The notes: generated from the sequence alone by a model not told the origin. 64,000 nucleotides of DNA from Cristatella mucedo (GCA_009760855.2 WPIO01000030.1:2814001-2878000), one strand, 5' to 3'; counted from the first letter of the stretch, positions 1-12,012 are shown. Made by a program: numbers and translations.

Positions 1-38
<38 letters not shown>
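1..38. repeat. (TA)n microsatellite, cut by window edge
   Basis: A pure TA dinucleotide run that begins before the window, so its true length is unknown. Confidence 0.95.
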
Positions 39-40
<2 letters not shown>

Positions 41-498
41 CGCGGCCCTTACGGGCTAATGAAATGACCCTGCTCATACGCGGGAGGCTGGATAAGACGG
101 AGTATCCCCTTGTAGTCCGCTGGGCCATCACCTGCAGAAATAGAGTTTACTGTCGCCGTCATCATTGCACATGCGTATGAGATGAGGGAGAAGTAAATTA
201 AAGGAATCATATAAGAAATTGTGTCTGGTAAGTGTATGCTTTCAAGTAATGTGCACCGTTGTGGGTGTATTCCGTATGCAGACGTGCAGCTTCCTCGTTT
301 GAGCTGAGTGAATCCGTGGCTACAACGCATGGATATCCTTTGAACGCGGACTTGCTTGAATGCCTTGATAAACTCAAGCTAGCCATAGTCAGCTCTGCTT
401 CCCCGCTTCCGGTTGTATATGACATGGGCCCGGGGTTTTTATTATTCGGCTGGTACTACATCGAGTCCTAAAGTAGGATACATTCAACCGACTTAGCT
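39..498. other. Anonymous sequence
   Basis: No recognisable gene or repeat copy. Short open frames overlap on both strands without domain signal, so I do not call a gene. Confidence 0.4.
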
Positions 499-744
499 TT
501 GTGGGCGTGCCTTCGTCGTCACGTGGTTCCACCCCAGCCGACGTTCGCTCAACGGGAACGCTCCTTGCCGGCACGTGACGCGTTCGTTGCCACGCTACCC
601 GCTTTCTGCCTGTGCGTCGGCCTGCACGCACGCGACCGACTCTCTTCTCTCTTAACAACTCGTGCTCCGGAGCAGCACACACGAAGGCTGGTGTATCATA
701 TAATACAGCCGTCGTCGACAACGCCACGACTCGCTTGTGGGGGC
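499..744 (+). mobile_element. LTR-like segment, matches a minus-strand copy at 29704-29996
   Basis: This GC-rich stretch aligns by eye with the reverse complement of 29704-29996. Shared landmarks in the same order are TTGTGGGCGTG, a CAGCCGACG block, GCACGTGAC, TCTGCCTGTGC, a CT-rich ACTCTC..CTCTCTT block, TGCTCC(G)CGGAGCAGC-like sequence, AATACAGC and CTTGTGGGG. The other copy lies upstream of Gypsy integrase remnants in the same orientation, so I infer that both are pieces of a Ty3/Gypsy LTR. A TATA-like ATCATATAAT lies at about 696. Termini and target duplications were not resolved. Confidence 0.5.
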
Positions 745-972
745 TTCGCTCTTCGTCGCGCCGCCGTCGCGCACCCACGAGCCCCTACAGCTCCAACCCA
801 AGATCTAGGGACATATTAGCCCAAGCAAGAAGAAAATAGTGCCGAGTCGGTGCCAGTTTGACGCTGAATGTGGAAGAAATTCGATAGTTTAAACGCAGCT
901 TTAATTTTGACGTAATTATCTTATTTGATCCCTTCATCTCTTCCACATCGGCTCTCTCGTCGTTCGTAATAT

Positions 973-2374
973 TGTAGCGCTCTCCTGGCCTTGGCTGAAT
1001 TTGAGCGCGAACAAGAGCTGTTCGGCGGCGGGCTAGAGCCCCTTTGTCCTGGAGCAGTGAGCCAGAGAGGAGCGTCAGTGCGGTTAGAGAGGAAGCGCTT
1101 AAGAGCAAGCCAGGAAGCTCTGAGACGAGCGGTGGCGATTCGGCCTTGAGAATTGGTCCGATACCCGCGGAAGCTGCTGATAGATGTTGGCTAGCCTGTC
1201 AACCTCCGCCTTCACTCGTTCCAAGAAAGAATCGTCTGAAACCCATTCGCCATTCAAGCTGGACAGAGGTGCCCTTCCAGTGGCCTACTGACGGTATTAA
1301 TTCCTTACCGTAATGGGCCAAGGTGTCGGGCCCAATACCACTAAGCTCCTGACCCATTGTGTCAGCTAGGTATTTAAGAGTCGAGCGACGCTCGCTCTGG
1401 GTGTCTTTGGTCTCTCCTGGTCTTCTGTCCGGCTCTGCGCTTCGACGCTGTCGGACTCGTTTCTCTGAAAGCGAGGGAGGAGGGCGGGCTGTCCGCCGAC
1501 GAAGGACGGAACAGCACAAGACAGCGCTAGGAGGATTCGGTGGACTCCACCGAATACGGTCGTATCGCGCCCAAGCTAGCATTTTGTGTTTCATATATGT
1601 TTTTTGTGTGCGCGCTAGCACGTGGTCTCGGCATAAGGATTTGCCGGTGCGAGCTAGACGTAGTTGGCGTGTGTGGAGTCCTAGTTCTCCGGTTAGGGCT
1701 TAGGCTCCGGTTCGAGCTCTGTCTACTTCGGTCGTTCCCCATTTTAGATGTAAGCAGCTTAAGTGTGGATACGTGTTTCCTCCGCAGGAGTGCTTGAGTT
1801 GGCGTGTGTGGAGTATTCCTGCCGCACTGGTGGAAACCGAGTCCTAGTTCTCCGGTTAGGGTTTAGGCTCTGGTTTGAGCTCCGTCTGTTTGGGTCGTTT
1901 CCAATTATATACGTAAGCAGCCCCAGTGTGGAGAATTATTCCCTCCGCAAGAGTGCCTGAGTTGGCATGTGTGGGGTATTCCTTCCGCACAGGTGGAAAC
2001 GGAGTCCTAGTTCTCCGGTTAGGGTTTAGGCTCTGGTTCGAGCTCAGCGTGAAGAAGTATTCCCTCCGCAAGAGAGTTAGTGCTGTTGAGAGCGTGCGAG
2101 GAGTGTGGAGATAAAACTGAGCTATACGCGCAGTGACTTTGTGCGCTTGCGAATAAAGTTCAGTAAAATCTCCAGTTTGTGTGTCTCGCTTTCCAATTCA
2201 CGCCGCGGACTCACGACCCCCTTTAGTAACGGTAAGCAGGTCGGAGCCAGAAACGCTCGTTTAGTGGCGGCCAGCTTATTGCGTGTAGGCGCGAACTGAA
2301 CGGCATTAGGTGCCAGGCTACGCCGCTAGGTAAGCGGCATGTCAAGCCTACTCCGCCGAGCCTTCGGCGTTACA
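973..2374 (+). mobile_element. Candidate solo LTR or LTR-like repeat
   Basis: The block starts TGTAGCGC and ends GGCGTTACA, giving short inverted ends (TGTA..TACA). It is flanked by AATAT before position 973 and AAATAT after 2374, a possible 5-bp target duplication offset by one base. It is much more CpG-rich than the AT-rich DNA to its right. It contains the tandem repeat at 1664-2078 and an AATAAAG signal near 2151, as expected for an LTR on the plus strand. No gag or pol was found beside it. The similar base composition at 499-970 leaves the left boundary doubtful. A GC-rich promoter or another repeat is an alternative. Confidence 0.35.
1664..2078 (+). repeat. Three-unit tandem repeat, period 135-163 bp
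   Basis: Units begin TTGGC(G/A)TGTGTGG at 1664, 1799 and 1962. Each contains the core GTCCTAGTTCTCCGGTTAGG and ends with a TCC(C)TCCGCA(A/G)GAG box. Units are 135, 163 and about 117 bp, so they differ by internal indels. They lie in the candidate LTR and could be regulatory sub-repeats. Confidence 0.8.
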
Positions 2375-2379
2375 AAATA

Positions 2380-3513
2380 TTACAAAGATTATTCTTAATC
2401 GTGGTTAGTGATTATATTTCAGGAAACACTTTGGAATGATTAAACAGGCCGATAAAATCCAGCAGTAGTTGCACAAGCTAAACACTTTGTTTTACACACA
2501 GGCTTCGTAAAAATCAGCTGTATAATTTTCTGTTCGACAAAATATAGTCTCTAGAATGCATGCATCCCAATTTGACGGACGAAATAGTAATACATGTCGA
2601 TGTGCTTGGCTTGGACATGGTTTGTTTGATTTTTCAATATAAGCTCTGCATCCCTGGTTATAATTGTTAACGGGTTGGAGATATCTGTTCGAATCCCAAT
2701 TGCGTAATGAGTTGCCTTAGTCAGATGGTTTCATACACAGAGCGATTTAGTTTCATGCATTTCGCCTCCGTTTTGATAACGTAACTATACTCTTGTGAAT
2801 TGAATCCCGGGATCCAATAAGCTGTACTGTAATGCTAATGCTGTAGTGCACGAATGGAGCCCAGGCAAAAGGCTGCTACATCCCCGCAGTCCTTTCAATC
2901 TTCCCTTTAGCAAAAATTTGTGAGGTGTGTTATTTATGTGGAACTTTAATGGTCACGTGATGAGAATGGGATGGGAACTGATAGTCAGTTCGAATGAGTT
3001 GTAGCCACTAGTCTACATGTACTTTTTTTTTTTACAAACAAGAGCTTTCAGCTTTTTTTAAGCTGTTTTGAAGAGATCATGGTCGATGCAAGCCATTAAG
3101 TTTCTGTGTTGTTCTTCATTGGTACATGGATATGGAAGACAGGAGTTGTGCTGGTGGCATTCTGTTCCTTTATATCTCAATCCACTGTGGCCGCTAGATT
3201 CAGCCATTCATTTTGGGATGTAAGATAAGCCACGATGCCCAGGTTGTTCTAGAAGTGCCCCATGTTACTGGATATGCTGCTGCTACAGTACGATATAAAA
3301 TGAGCTCATCAGATTATGGGATAACGTCACGGTGGTTCAGTAATTCCTTTAGGGCGAGTGAAATGGAACAAGCAGAAAATGAGAGGGTTTCTGGCTAGGT
3401 GAGCCCACTTAGAAAGGACATGGTGAGAAATAGTGAACTTCATAAGTGCCATCCAAGGTAAAACAAGTGGGCTGGGCAAGATGCCGTCAGGTGATAACCA
3501 GGCTCAACACCAA
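2380..3513. other. AT-rich anonymous sequence
   Basis: No gene seen. A TGTTCGAATCCC box near 2690 resembles a pol III B box, so a decayed tRNA-derived SINE may lie at about 2620-2720, but no clear A box or partner copy was found. Confidence 0.35.
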
Positions 3514-3794
<281 letters not shown>

Positions 3795-3907
3795 AAAGTG
3801 GTGGGGCATAGCTGACCCTACTTACACGGTTTCCGTAATTGCCTGCTGCTCACTGCGACCAGGGGTCAGAAATCGTGGCTGCTGCATCTGCATTTTATCA
3901 TGCAACC

Positions 3908-4042
3908 CTGGTTGGCCCAGAGACTAAGGTGCTTGCCATCGATGACTTTGGTCATGAGTTCGAGTCCTTCGGCACCTGTGAAGTGCCTGGATGCGGGTTC
4001 AGTTCCCTTAGGCCACTGTAAAAATGAGTTACATTAGTTAAT
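3908..4042 (+). mobile_element. SINE-A copy, diverged
   Basis: The order is an A-box-like TTGGCCCAGAGACTAAGG, a B-box-like AGTTCGAGTCC, then a GTGAAGTGCCTGGATG...GAGTTACATT tail. This matches the SINE-A family, with many substitutions. Confidence 0.6.
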
Positions 4043-4204
4043 TAATTAATTTACTTATTCGTGTCCTGTGTCAGAGCCATGGGAGAAACACACCGATCCC
4101 AAATGCCTCAGTGAGCTTGACTATTCGAACTTATCCGAGCTGAACTCTGGTGAAGTTGGGAGCTCTTTGCTGTGGCTGTATGGGATTCGTTGCCTTATTG
4201 AGCC

Positions 4205-4345
4205 GAGCTGTTTTGGTCCAGCAGTTACTGTGCTAGCCCGACCAAGGTCTTGCTGAGGTCGTGGGCTCGAACCCTGAGGCATATGTGAAGCGCCTGAATA
4301 GAGATTAAGTCCTCTTGGGGCGCTGTACAAATACATTATATTATA
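4205..4345 (+). mobile_element. SINE-A copy, tRNA-derived
   Basis: A box TTTGGTCCAGCAGTTACTG, B box GGGCTCGAACCC, then GTGAAGCGCCTGAATAGAG and GGGGCGCTGTACAAATACAT, ending in a (TTATA)n run. The 3' part matches the LINE family 1 tail. Confidence 0.8.
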
Positions 4346-4399
4346 TTATATTATATATATTATATATATTATTGATGCTCCAGTTCATTTGTCATATTA

Positions 4400-4525
4400 A
4401 CCTTAGAGATAAGGTGTTTTTCCAACTTATGACCCAGGTCGTGTGTTCGAATCCTCTAGCCAGCAATTCTATTGCCCAGTGCAAGTCGAAGTCAAAGCCC
4501 TTTCCTGTTCCAAATGACATCTGAC
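4400..4525 (+). mobile_element. Possible tRNA-derived SINE, unclassified
   Basis: GTCGTGTGTTCGAATCCTCT fits a pol III B box, and TTAGAGATAAGGTG about 40 nt upstream could be a decayed A box. The following bases (TATTGCCCAGTGCAAG) resemble the body of SINE-B. No second close copy was aligned. Confidence 0.35.
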
Positions 4526-4589
4526 TAGAAAGCTACATCAGCTCCATATTCAATCAAGTCTGATGACTTTCAGCTAGGTAATGTGTTTC

Positions 4590-5250
4590 AAAAATTTGGG
4601 CCTACTTAGACCGAATACCACATCCAAGTTCATCCGTGCATTGGTGACATCCTGTCCTGACTTCTGTAACTCACTACTTGCAGGTCTTAAGATCTGTGCA
4701 ATAAGGCAGCAGTTAGTGAATAACTAAGCAGCTTTGCTAGTGTGCTGTGACCGTTGCATTTCATACATTACACCACTTCTCATCGATGCGCACCGACTCT
4801 CCATTAAGAAACTCACCGTCTTCAACGGTTTGTCACACAGTTTTGGGCCCCTTCATCTTCTTGCTCCGGCCTGCCTATTCGAACTACTCCCCATTCAGGC
4901 AAGGCATCGTACCACGTGCATTTCTGACTCACATAGTTTAGCTTTGCCTCCAACCCACCTCAAGTCCTCTAGATACCGTGCCATTAGTTCGTATGTACTC
5001 CCAAAACCTGGAACCCACTCCCGACTGACGTCACGACATTCCCTGACTTGACATCTAAAACGAAGCTCAACATGCACCTATTTATCAGAGCTTCTGTGGG
5101 GTCTGTTCGTATTGTCTTTGGAATGCTTGTGCATGCTGACTTTGTGCATGTTATTACCAACCACAGTAACTCACAGCATATACAAAGTACCTAAGCACCT
5201 AGAAAGAGGTTGTGTTATCTGAGGGTGATTTATGAAGTGTATTATTATTT
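4590..5250 (+). mobile_element. LINE family 1 fragment (CR1/L2-like), 3' end
   Basis: Degraded C-terminal ORF2 sequence: conceptual translation resembles the family's LLADLHWLPVK..LTFRSLHSLAPAYL region with stops and frameshifts. It is followed by the family 3' UTR and the tail (AAGCACCTAGAAAGAGG, GAGGGTGATTTAT, ATTATTATT). It is 5'-truncated. Confidence 0.75.
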
Positions 5251-7280
5251 AACTAGCAAGGTCTACTAAGCGCAAGTTTGAAAAAGCACAAAAATCAGGA
5301 CTGACTTCCATCGACAGGAATATAAGGACTACGGTAGGTCGTACCGATTGATCCTAGCAAAGGCCAAGTCTAGCTTCTATAAAAACATTGTTGAATCACC
5401 GATGCACGATCCAAAGATGCTTATATCAAACGATCAACCATCTCAATCGCTCCCAGGTTAGCTCCTTACCTGATGATCCCTGTGATGATCTAGTTGATTG
5501 CTTCTCTAGCTTCTTTGTCCAGAAGATGGACAAGATCTGGGAGTTTATCCCTGCGATGGCAGCACCCCCCTAGAATGTTGTGCCTCGATTCCTAGCTGCA
5601 CCTCGATGTCTACATTCAACGAGGTCACTAGTGATCTCGTCCTGAAGTTCATATCCCAATCAAAGAAGACAATAAGTCCTCTGGACCCTATTTCCACTTT
5701 CCTGCTCCTACATTGCATTGATCTGCTGCTGCCATGCATAACTAAGATCATTAATATGTCATTAGCCTCAGATCATATCCCAGCACCTTTCAAAAAAGCT
5801 GTAGTCAGGCCACTTCTCAAGAAAGCGACACTAGACCAAGAGAACTTGAGCAACTACCGCTCAGTCTCCATTCTACCATTCCTATCACAGACACTGTAAC
5901 GAGTCGTGGCTGACCAGCTAAACTCATATTTTGTAATTTCTGACCATGTTAGTAAGTTCAAGTCTGGCTTTAGAGCTAACCACTCCACAGAGTCAGCATT
6001 ACTTCGGGGTGTACAACGACCCACATTAGAATGCAGACATGGGTAGCAAATCTCTGCTCGTTTTGCTCGATCTTTCGGCAGCTTTTGATGCTATCGATCA
6101 CCAAGTCCTTCTTGAGTGCCTCTCATCTCGCCTGGGCATCACTGGCACTGGTCTGCAATGGCTCAGGTCCTATCTCATTGGGGGACTCCAGCGTATTGAT
6201 GTGAATGGACGAAGATCATCTAAGGAACATTTGAAATATTTAGTACTCAGGGCTCTCTGCTTGGTCCCATTCTTTTCACGGTTTATACTCTCCCTCTATG
6301 CAATGTGATTGCCTGGTGCAATCTAGGCTTTCGCTTCTATGTGGATGATACTCAGCTGTACCTTTGCTTTGATCCCTCCCAGTCCTCAGGCATGTCGAAT
6401 TCTTTAAACTCCCTTGCTGCAAGTATTGATGACAACCACACATGAATGGCAGCAACTTTTCTTATATTGAAGGATGAAGCAACCAACTTACTAGTTATAT
6501 GCAAACCACGTGTGATTCAGAAATTGGAAAGGCTAATGCTCAAAATCGGCTCTGCCAGCATATCTCCTGCTGAATCTGCACAAAATCTAGGTGTTAATTC
6601 CAAAGTGACCTTTGTTAGACGACCACACTAGCTCTACAACCAAGTCTGCCTACTTTCAGCTACATAACATTGCAGAAATTTGGGCTTGTTCAGAAAAGGA
6701 TACCATATCTAAGTTAGTCCATACATTTGTGAGATCATGTCTTGTCTTCCATAACTCACTGCTTGCTGGCCTACCGGCAGGTGCAATCAGGTGCTCACAG
6801 CTGGAGCAAAACTCAGCAGCTAGGCTTGTCTGTCGTGAGCATCGCAGTTGCCACTTCTCGCTAACCTTCATTGGCTCCTTGTCAAGCAAAGGATCGACTT
6901 CAAGGTTTTGTCACTCACTTTTAGGTTCCTTCATTCTTTGGCTCCAGCCTACCTATCAGATCTACTCACCCACAGGGCTAAGCATCGTACCACCTGCTTT
7001 TCAGAATCTAACTGTTTACCAATACCTCTTACAAATCTGAAAAATAAATTTATGTGCTTATGAGTGCTGACACTGTGCATGTACCACTAAGCACACTTGC
7101 ATGCTGACCCTGTGCATGTCACTCCTAACCATGTTATTTGTGTTGTTCATCAAGCATGATACCACTCACCATTGGATCGTGTTTCCTTTGCAGCAAATGT
7201 GAAGCGCCTAGAAAGAGACTGAGTTCTCTGATGGCGCTTTATCAAGTGTTTTGTTGTTATTATTACTATTATTACTGTTT
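5251..7280 (+). mobile_element. LINE family 1 copy, about 2 kb, with decayed reverse transcriptase
   Basis: This is the longest LINE copy here. It runs from pre-RT sequence through the reverse transcriptase palm to the 3' UTR and (ATT)-rich end. Recognisable blocks are NYRSVSILPFLSQTL near 5850, LVLLDLSAAFDAIDHQVLLE near 6060-6120, the catalytic FYVDD box at 6335-6349, an LLVICKP block near 6495 and the SLHSLAP-like region near 6930. Stops and frameshifts break the frame repeatedly, so no active protein is possible. The set of RT motifs is that of the CR1/L2 group of non-LTR elements. The tail AAGCGCCTAGAAAGAGACTG...GGCGCTTTATCAAG lies at 7200-7250. Confidence 0.85.
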
Positions 7281-9086
7281 TATTAACTGGGAAGAGATTT
7301 AGTTCAGTGAGATAGCTACACAGCTATCTTATTGCAATTATAGCAAGCATAGGACTTACACTGTTATGTAAATGAGACTGTTGAATCAGTTAACCTTTAC
7401 TTTACTTGTGAGTAAGCTGCACGAATAGAACAGTGAAATAATTAACTTTCGGAGACAAGACATACTGACAGTTCATGGGGGTGCACTAGCCAAAATTATC
7501 TAATGCAGAACCTGGAGTCCCAGTCAAGTTTTGAGTTCGCACATATTGCAACTGTGCTTCCACGATTAAGAGACGTTTACGAGTCGTAAGAGCCATATCC
7601 GTGGGGTTCAGACAACTTTTATGGGGATGGCGAGTGCCAATCAAATTTCCTTCAGTTTAAATCCAGGAAAAGTCGGTTAGCCATTACCACTTCTGATTTA
7701 ATACTATTGATCAAATAACTATAAATCAAAGGCTCCAAACATCTCCTCCTTGCCTGCATGCCCATGTTCTTTCTTCTGTCCTTACTTAAAGGTGAGGGCC
7801 TCAGTTTAGCTGTCTAGCGAAACTTGTGGTTCCTTACGGTCAGTTGACAACCACCCGGAGGTTGTACAGCCGTGGCAGACGGCAGATGTAAAAATGTATT
7901 TCCTATGCTTGCCTAGTTGCTTTTGTTTTCTGCATGCACTGTCTCATCTTTGCACAATATATGGGGTGAAGTCGTGCAAGGTAGCATACTCCATCATACT
8001 GCTTGCCTGGATGGGATGAGGACAAGTGCTTCGGAAGGAGCCTAGACTGCATCAAGCCTTGCTGTCCAGCTGATAACTAGATGACCAGCAGAAAAGCCAA
8101 CAGGGACACATGCAAGACTGGACGACAGTGTAAGAATTGTCCCTTTTTGTTTTAGTGTTGTCACACACAAGGTCTCTAGATCTAGTGCAGGGCAGGAACT
8201 AGCGATTGCCACTGAGCTGTGTACATTGAGAATGGTTGTGATCCGAACATCTAGCTGGTGTGAAGGGCACACAATGACATGATAGGGTTGCCTGTGTCAG
8301 GCTTGTGTAAAGGACTATGTGTATAACTGAATGGCTAGACTGGCATGGCTAGCCTGTAGGGTGAGGAGTGCCTTTAGTAGATATCAGAGTTTGGTGTTAG
8401 CAGCTATTTGTAAGTTTCTGCTTTTGCTTATGCTACCTGTGTCTGCTTCGTAGTAGTTTTTTGTACTTGGAAGGTCGAAGACCATCATTGTACCTCAGTG
8501 GACTCCCATTTTGTTAACACTGTACGATGCTTTATATGGCCACAAGACTGTGCCATGAATGTATAGGCAGGTTTTAAGCAATGGCGGAACAGCAGAAGCA
8601 TGTTGGAAAGAGTGAACGACAGCCAGTGCTGAAGCAAGTGAGGTTCTGTATTTAGCAAAGCACCCAACCCAGATGGAGGTCATTGGGCACACGTAGTACA
8701 AGGCAGGCACACACCAAATTATGCACTGGCCGCCGAGTAGTGGTTGGTGCATTTGTACAATTGTAGCTGAAGTGCCAGGCCTTTACCTGTCACTCACCTT
8801 CAGGTCTAATATTGCTTGCTGAGCGCAAGGCTCGTATGGTTAGTTTCTGTCCTTAAATGATCATGCAAAGCAGTAGACCATGGATACTGTGTGTCATGTT
8901 GGCAGACCAGTGGTGATTGCTAGCTGCCTATCCAGACGCTGCAGTGCTGCTAGTGATTTTTGAGGCATTCACCTTGCAACTAGACTTATTTTAGGGAACT
9001 TGTCACTTTAAAGAGGATACAGGTATGCATGGTTAAGAAATTACTGTTTAAGTTATTTGAGTTATCAAAGTTATTTTCCACACGTA
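7281..9086. other. Anonymous sequence
   Basis: No domain-bearing open frame, repeat copy or RNA gene was recognised in this 1.8-kb stretch on either strand. Confidence 0.4.
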
Positions 9087-9330
9087 TTGAGGACAGCATT
9101 TAGTGGGTCCCTGTGATTCGTCATTCATGTGCTTACGCGTGCTGACACTGTGCATGCTGCCACTAACCGCATTTGCATACTGACCATGTGCATGTCACCC
9201 CTAACCATGTTATTCATGTTGTTTATCAAGCATGATATTACTCACCATTCAATTGTGCTCCCTTTGCAGCAAATGTAAAGTGCCTAGAAAGAGATCGAGT
9301 TCTCTGAGGGTGCTTTATCAAGAGCATTAT
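9087..9330 (+). mobile_element. LINE family 1, 3' UTR only
   Basis: Starts at the family's AGCATTTAGTGGGTCCCTGTGATTC segment, continues through the ACTAACC...GCATGTCACCCCTAACC 3' UTR and ends with the stem-loop tail and (ATT)n. No coding part remains. Confidence 0.85.
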
Positions 9331-9354
9331 TATTATCAACTCAAGTAATAATAA

Positions 9355-9435
9355 CAATGATATTATTATTAAGGCATTTTTATAGCATCACCAGAAACGA
9401 AATCTCTTTCGTGGCACTTTATATATGCTGTAAAG
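9355..9435 (-). mobile_element. LINE family 1 tail remnant
   Basis: On the minus strand this reads as a diverged AAAGTGCC..AAGAGATT..TGCTATAAAAATGCC tail followed by (ATT)n. Confidence 0.45.
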
Positions 9436-9607
9436 GAAGTATGTCAAGTGAATCTCAATAAGGACTTTTATTTATAAAGCACAGTGAAGATCAAAATTTT
9501 CTTTAAATAATATTCACCGAATCTAGAAAGCAAGTCGTTTAACTGCAGCTTCTTAAATTGATTTAGTTTGCTGCTGCTACAGAACGGAAATTGCAACATG
9601 GAAGATG

Positions 9608-9757
9608 GACTTCACGACCTCGGTCCCGAGGTCGTGGATTCGATTCCTGCGGTAGGCGATCCTTTATCGCCACTGCAAGCGGTGGTGATAGCCGTAAAGG
9701 CTCTTCTGTCGCTATACAAAAAGAGGCTTTTAAATCAGCTAGGATTTTCTTCTATTC
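9608..9757 (+). mobile_element. SINE-B copy, 5'-truncated
   Basis: Contains a perfect 11-bp-arm palindrome (CACGACCTCGG / CCGAGGTCGTG, 9613-9636), a B-box-like GGATTCGATTCCTGC, then the family body CGCCACTGCAAGCGGTGGTG, GTAAAGGCTCTTCTGTCGCT and AAAGAGGCTTTTAAATCAGC. The tRNA A-box half is missing compared with the copy at 24474-24647. Confidence 0.75.
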
Positions 9758-9873
9758 TGTCAGCAAAAATAGCCATTTGGAAGTCGGCTTACGAAAGCAT
9801 GAGCTCATCTCATTCAAGCTATAGTGCATGTGAGGATATTTTTGGGAATGTCATTAACATAAATGCACAATAA

Positions 9874-11694
9874 TCGCTTTAGTCCACGGCGTTTACTACA
9901 ATGTGAAACTTTGGAATGCAGCTGGTGTCAGATTCCGGGGGTACCGTAGCATCTTACAGGTGGCTTAATAGCCATCTGTAGTTGGTTATCCAGGCTAGTG
10001 CACACATGCTATTGCACACACTCAGATGGTACAATTTTATGGGATAGCAGGTAGTCCAGGTCCTTAGCAAGTCATGTGGGAGCTGGTAAACTGATCGTTG
10101 TGAAGTCCCATGTGGCTGGTGTGGTTCCACCAATGAGGATGCTTGGTGGCAAGCCGGTAGGAATAGCCAGGCATTAGGCCCCACAGCACTGTGCTCAGTT
10201 AGTCTCACAGCCCGGTATGCCGCACTGTGATCAGCTTGCTGAGGTGTAGGCGGCTAGTTAACTGTAGCCAGGTCGCAGTCAACTCAACGAGCAGGCTCTG
10301 GGCTGCTCATGCAGGCGCACACTGTAAAGGCAAGCCGTGGGCTCGTCGAGTAGGCTTTGTCACTGGGTGCACGAAAAAGCTGGGCTTGTCGAAAATGCGA
10401 TGACACAAAGCTTTAAGAAATTTGACAAACGGTCAATCTGATAAGAAGAGCCTGTAACTTGTTGGGTCGAAGACTCATTGGGTGCATTCGGGTTTCCCGG
10501 CATCAACCCACATAGGGTTGGCTTGCTTGTGGCTCACTGGTAGTAGGCTCGGTGTGTGGGCTTCAATTGACCCGGAGTTTTGCTTACTTTGATTGGATCT
10601 AGAGACCGATGCATCTTTAATCGGATTTAAATATGCGCCCAGAACAAGCAGCGTGGTTGGAGCTATCTGAATGTTCATCACAGTGTTAAAGCTAATTCCA
10701 GTGCGGAAGAAACAAAGGATAAAGACAATCATGGGAGGAGATAAGAAGTAATAATAATGCATTTGTATAGGGTAGTAATAGAACTGTGTCTTTTTCTTGA
10801 CACTTCAATTAGGTAAGGAAGTATATCACCTCTTTAACGATAATAGCATGCACAGCGCAAGCAAGAAGCAAATACCGAGGAAGCAGCGAGTTTTTAGCTA
10901 TGCTGTTAATGTCAAAATCAGGGATACTGTGATGTCAGTTGTAGAAGACTTCTCTTCTTTGTATGCATAGAACAGAAAGCAAGCGTTGTCATCAAAGGTT
11001 TTATATCGGCTAGGCAGACAGCTGAGGGAGCACATTCCGAGGCGTGAATAGTATTAATTGGGCAGAGAAGTAAATAGATAGGGAAGCCTGAGCTGTCGAA
11101 TTAAGAAACGGAAGCTTGAGTTACATGACCTAGAAATTTACGGCTTATCGATCTCATATCGCAGGCAGTTACAGCAAGCTGTTACAGCTAGCACAGTCTT
11201 AGGTGGCTTTACAGCCAGAAGCAGCCTTTACTTGACTTGGTGCTGTCCCAGGCCACACAACAGCTCGTTCAAATTCGTTGTACAGTACTTTTTAAAGTCA
11301 ACATTGAAAGGCTCGCTGAAAGACATGCCGTGGCCATTGATCCTGGATAGTGGCTTGCGCACATTGTTTGCTTAATCATAGTGATTTTCTATTTTATTGT
11401 CAGTAACCGCCCATCTAAAAGTCCTAAGCACCTATTAATATAGGCTTCGACTATTGGAGAACTATAAAAATATTAATAGTAATAACCATTCATTTGTATA
11501 TCACCCTATGCAAACTAAATTCTTTTCTAGGCACTCAATTAGTACTAGTCACTGAATTGCTACAGTTTGCACAGAACAGACATCTTCGTGCCGTTCGTTG
11601 CCTGCAGTGAATTGTCTGGCAAGGAGCAGCTGAAGTCGAATACAGCCAGATGTGTTTACCAATGCGCGTGGAACCAGTTCTGAGGTAAGAATAG
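9874..11694. other. Anonymous sequence with faint repeat traces
   Basis: No gene recognised. TGGCTCACTGGTAGTAGGC near 10530 looks like an A box, followed by GGGCTTCAATTGACCC, suggesting a decayed SINE. Short CATTTGTATA segments near 10760 and 11490 resemble LINE/SINE ends on the minus strand. Confidence 0.35.
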
Positions 11695-12011
11695 TGGATT
11701 TTTGGAGCTCACTCCTGACTGTCGTCACGTCATTCCCTGACTTGCCGACATTGAAAATGTAACTCAAAACGCACCTGTTTGTAGCAGCATTTTCAGGGTC
11801 AGCCTATCCCAATCAGGTTAAGCATCATAACACTGGCTCTGCTAACTCAAGCAGTTTAGCTGTGCTCAAAACCAGCCTCAAATCATTTAAAGATCGTGCC
11901 GTTAGTACGTGTGCTCCCAAAGCCTGGAATTGACTAGCGACTGGCGTCACGACACCTCCTGACTTGACAGCATTTAAAATGAAGCTAAAAACGCCCTTTT
12001 TATCACAGCAC
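11695..12011 (+). mobile_element. LINE family 1 fragments, C-terminal ORF2 and 3' UTR
   Basis: Two adjoining pieces of the same region. The first carries AGCTCACTCCTGACT...CATTCCCTGACTTG...AAAACGCACCTGTTT. The second carries GCTCCCAAAGCCTGGAATTG and CTGACTTGACAGC...AAACGCCC. The repeated order indicates two insertions or a local duplication. Confidence 0.65.
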
Positions 12012-12012
12012 T

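Noticed and set aside
838-856. AGTGCCGAGTCGGTGCC resembles the 3' hairpin of a Cas9 tracrRNA
   Set aside because: Only about 12 bases match, there is no repeat/anti-repeat, array or cas gene, and the surroundings are animal repeat DNA. Chance.
1853-1869. TTAGGGTTTAGG looks like interstitial telomere repeat
   Set aside because: It is one and a half units inside each copy of a longer tandem repeat and never forms an array.
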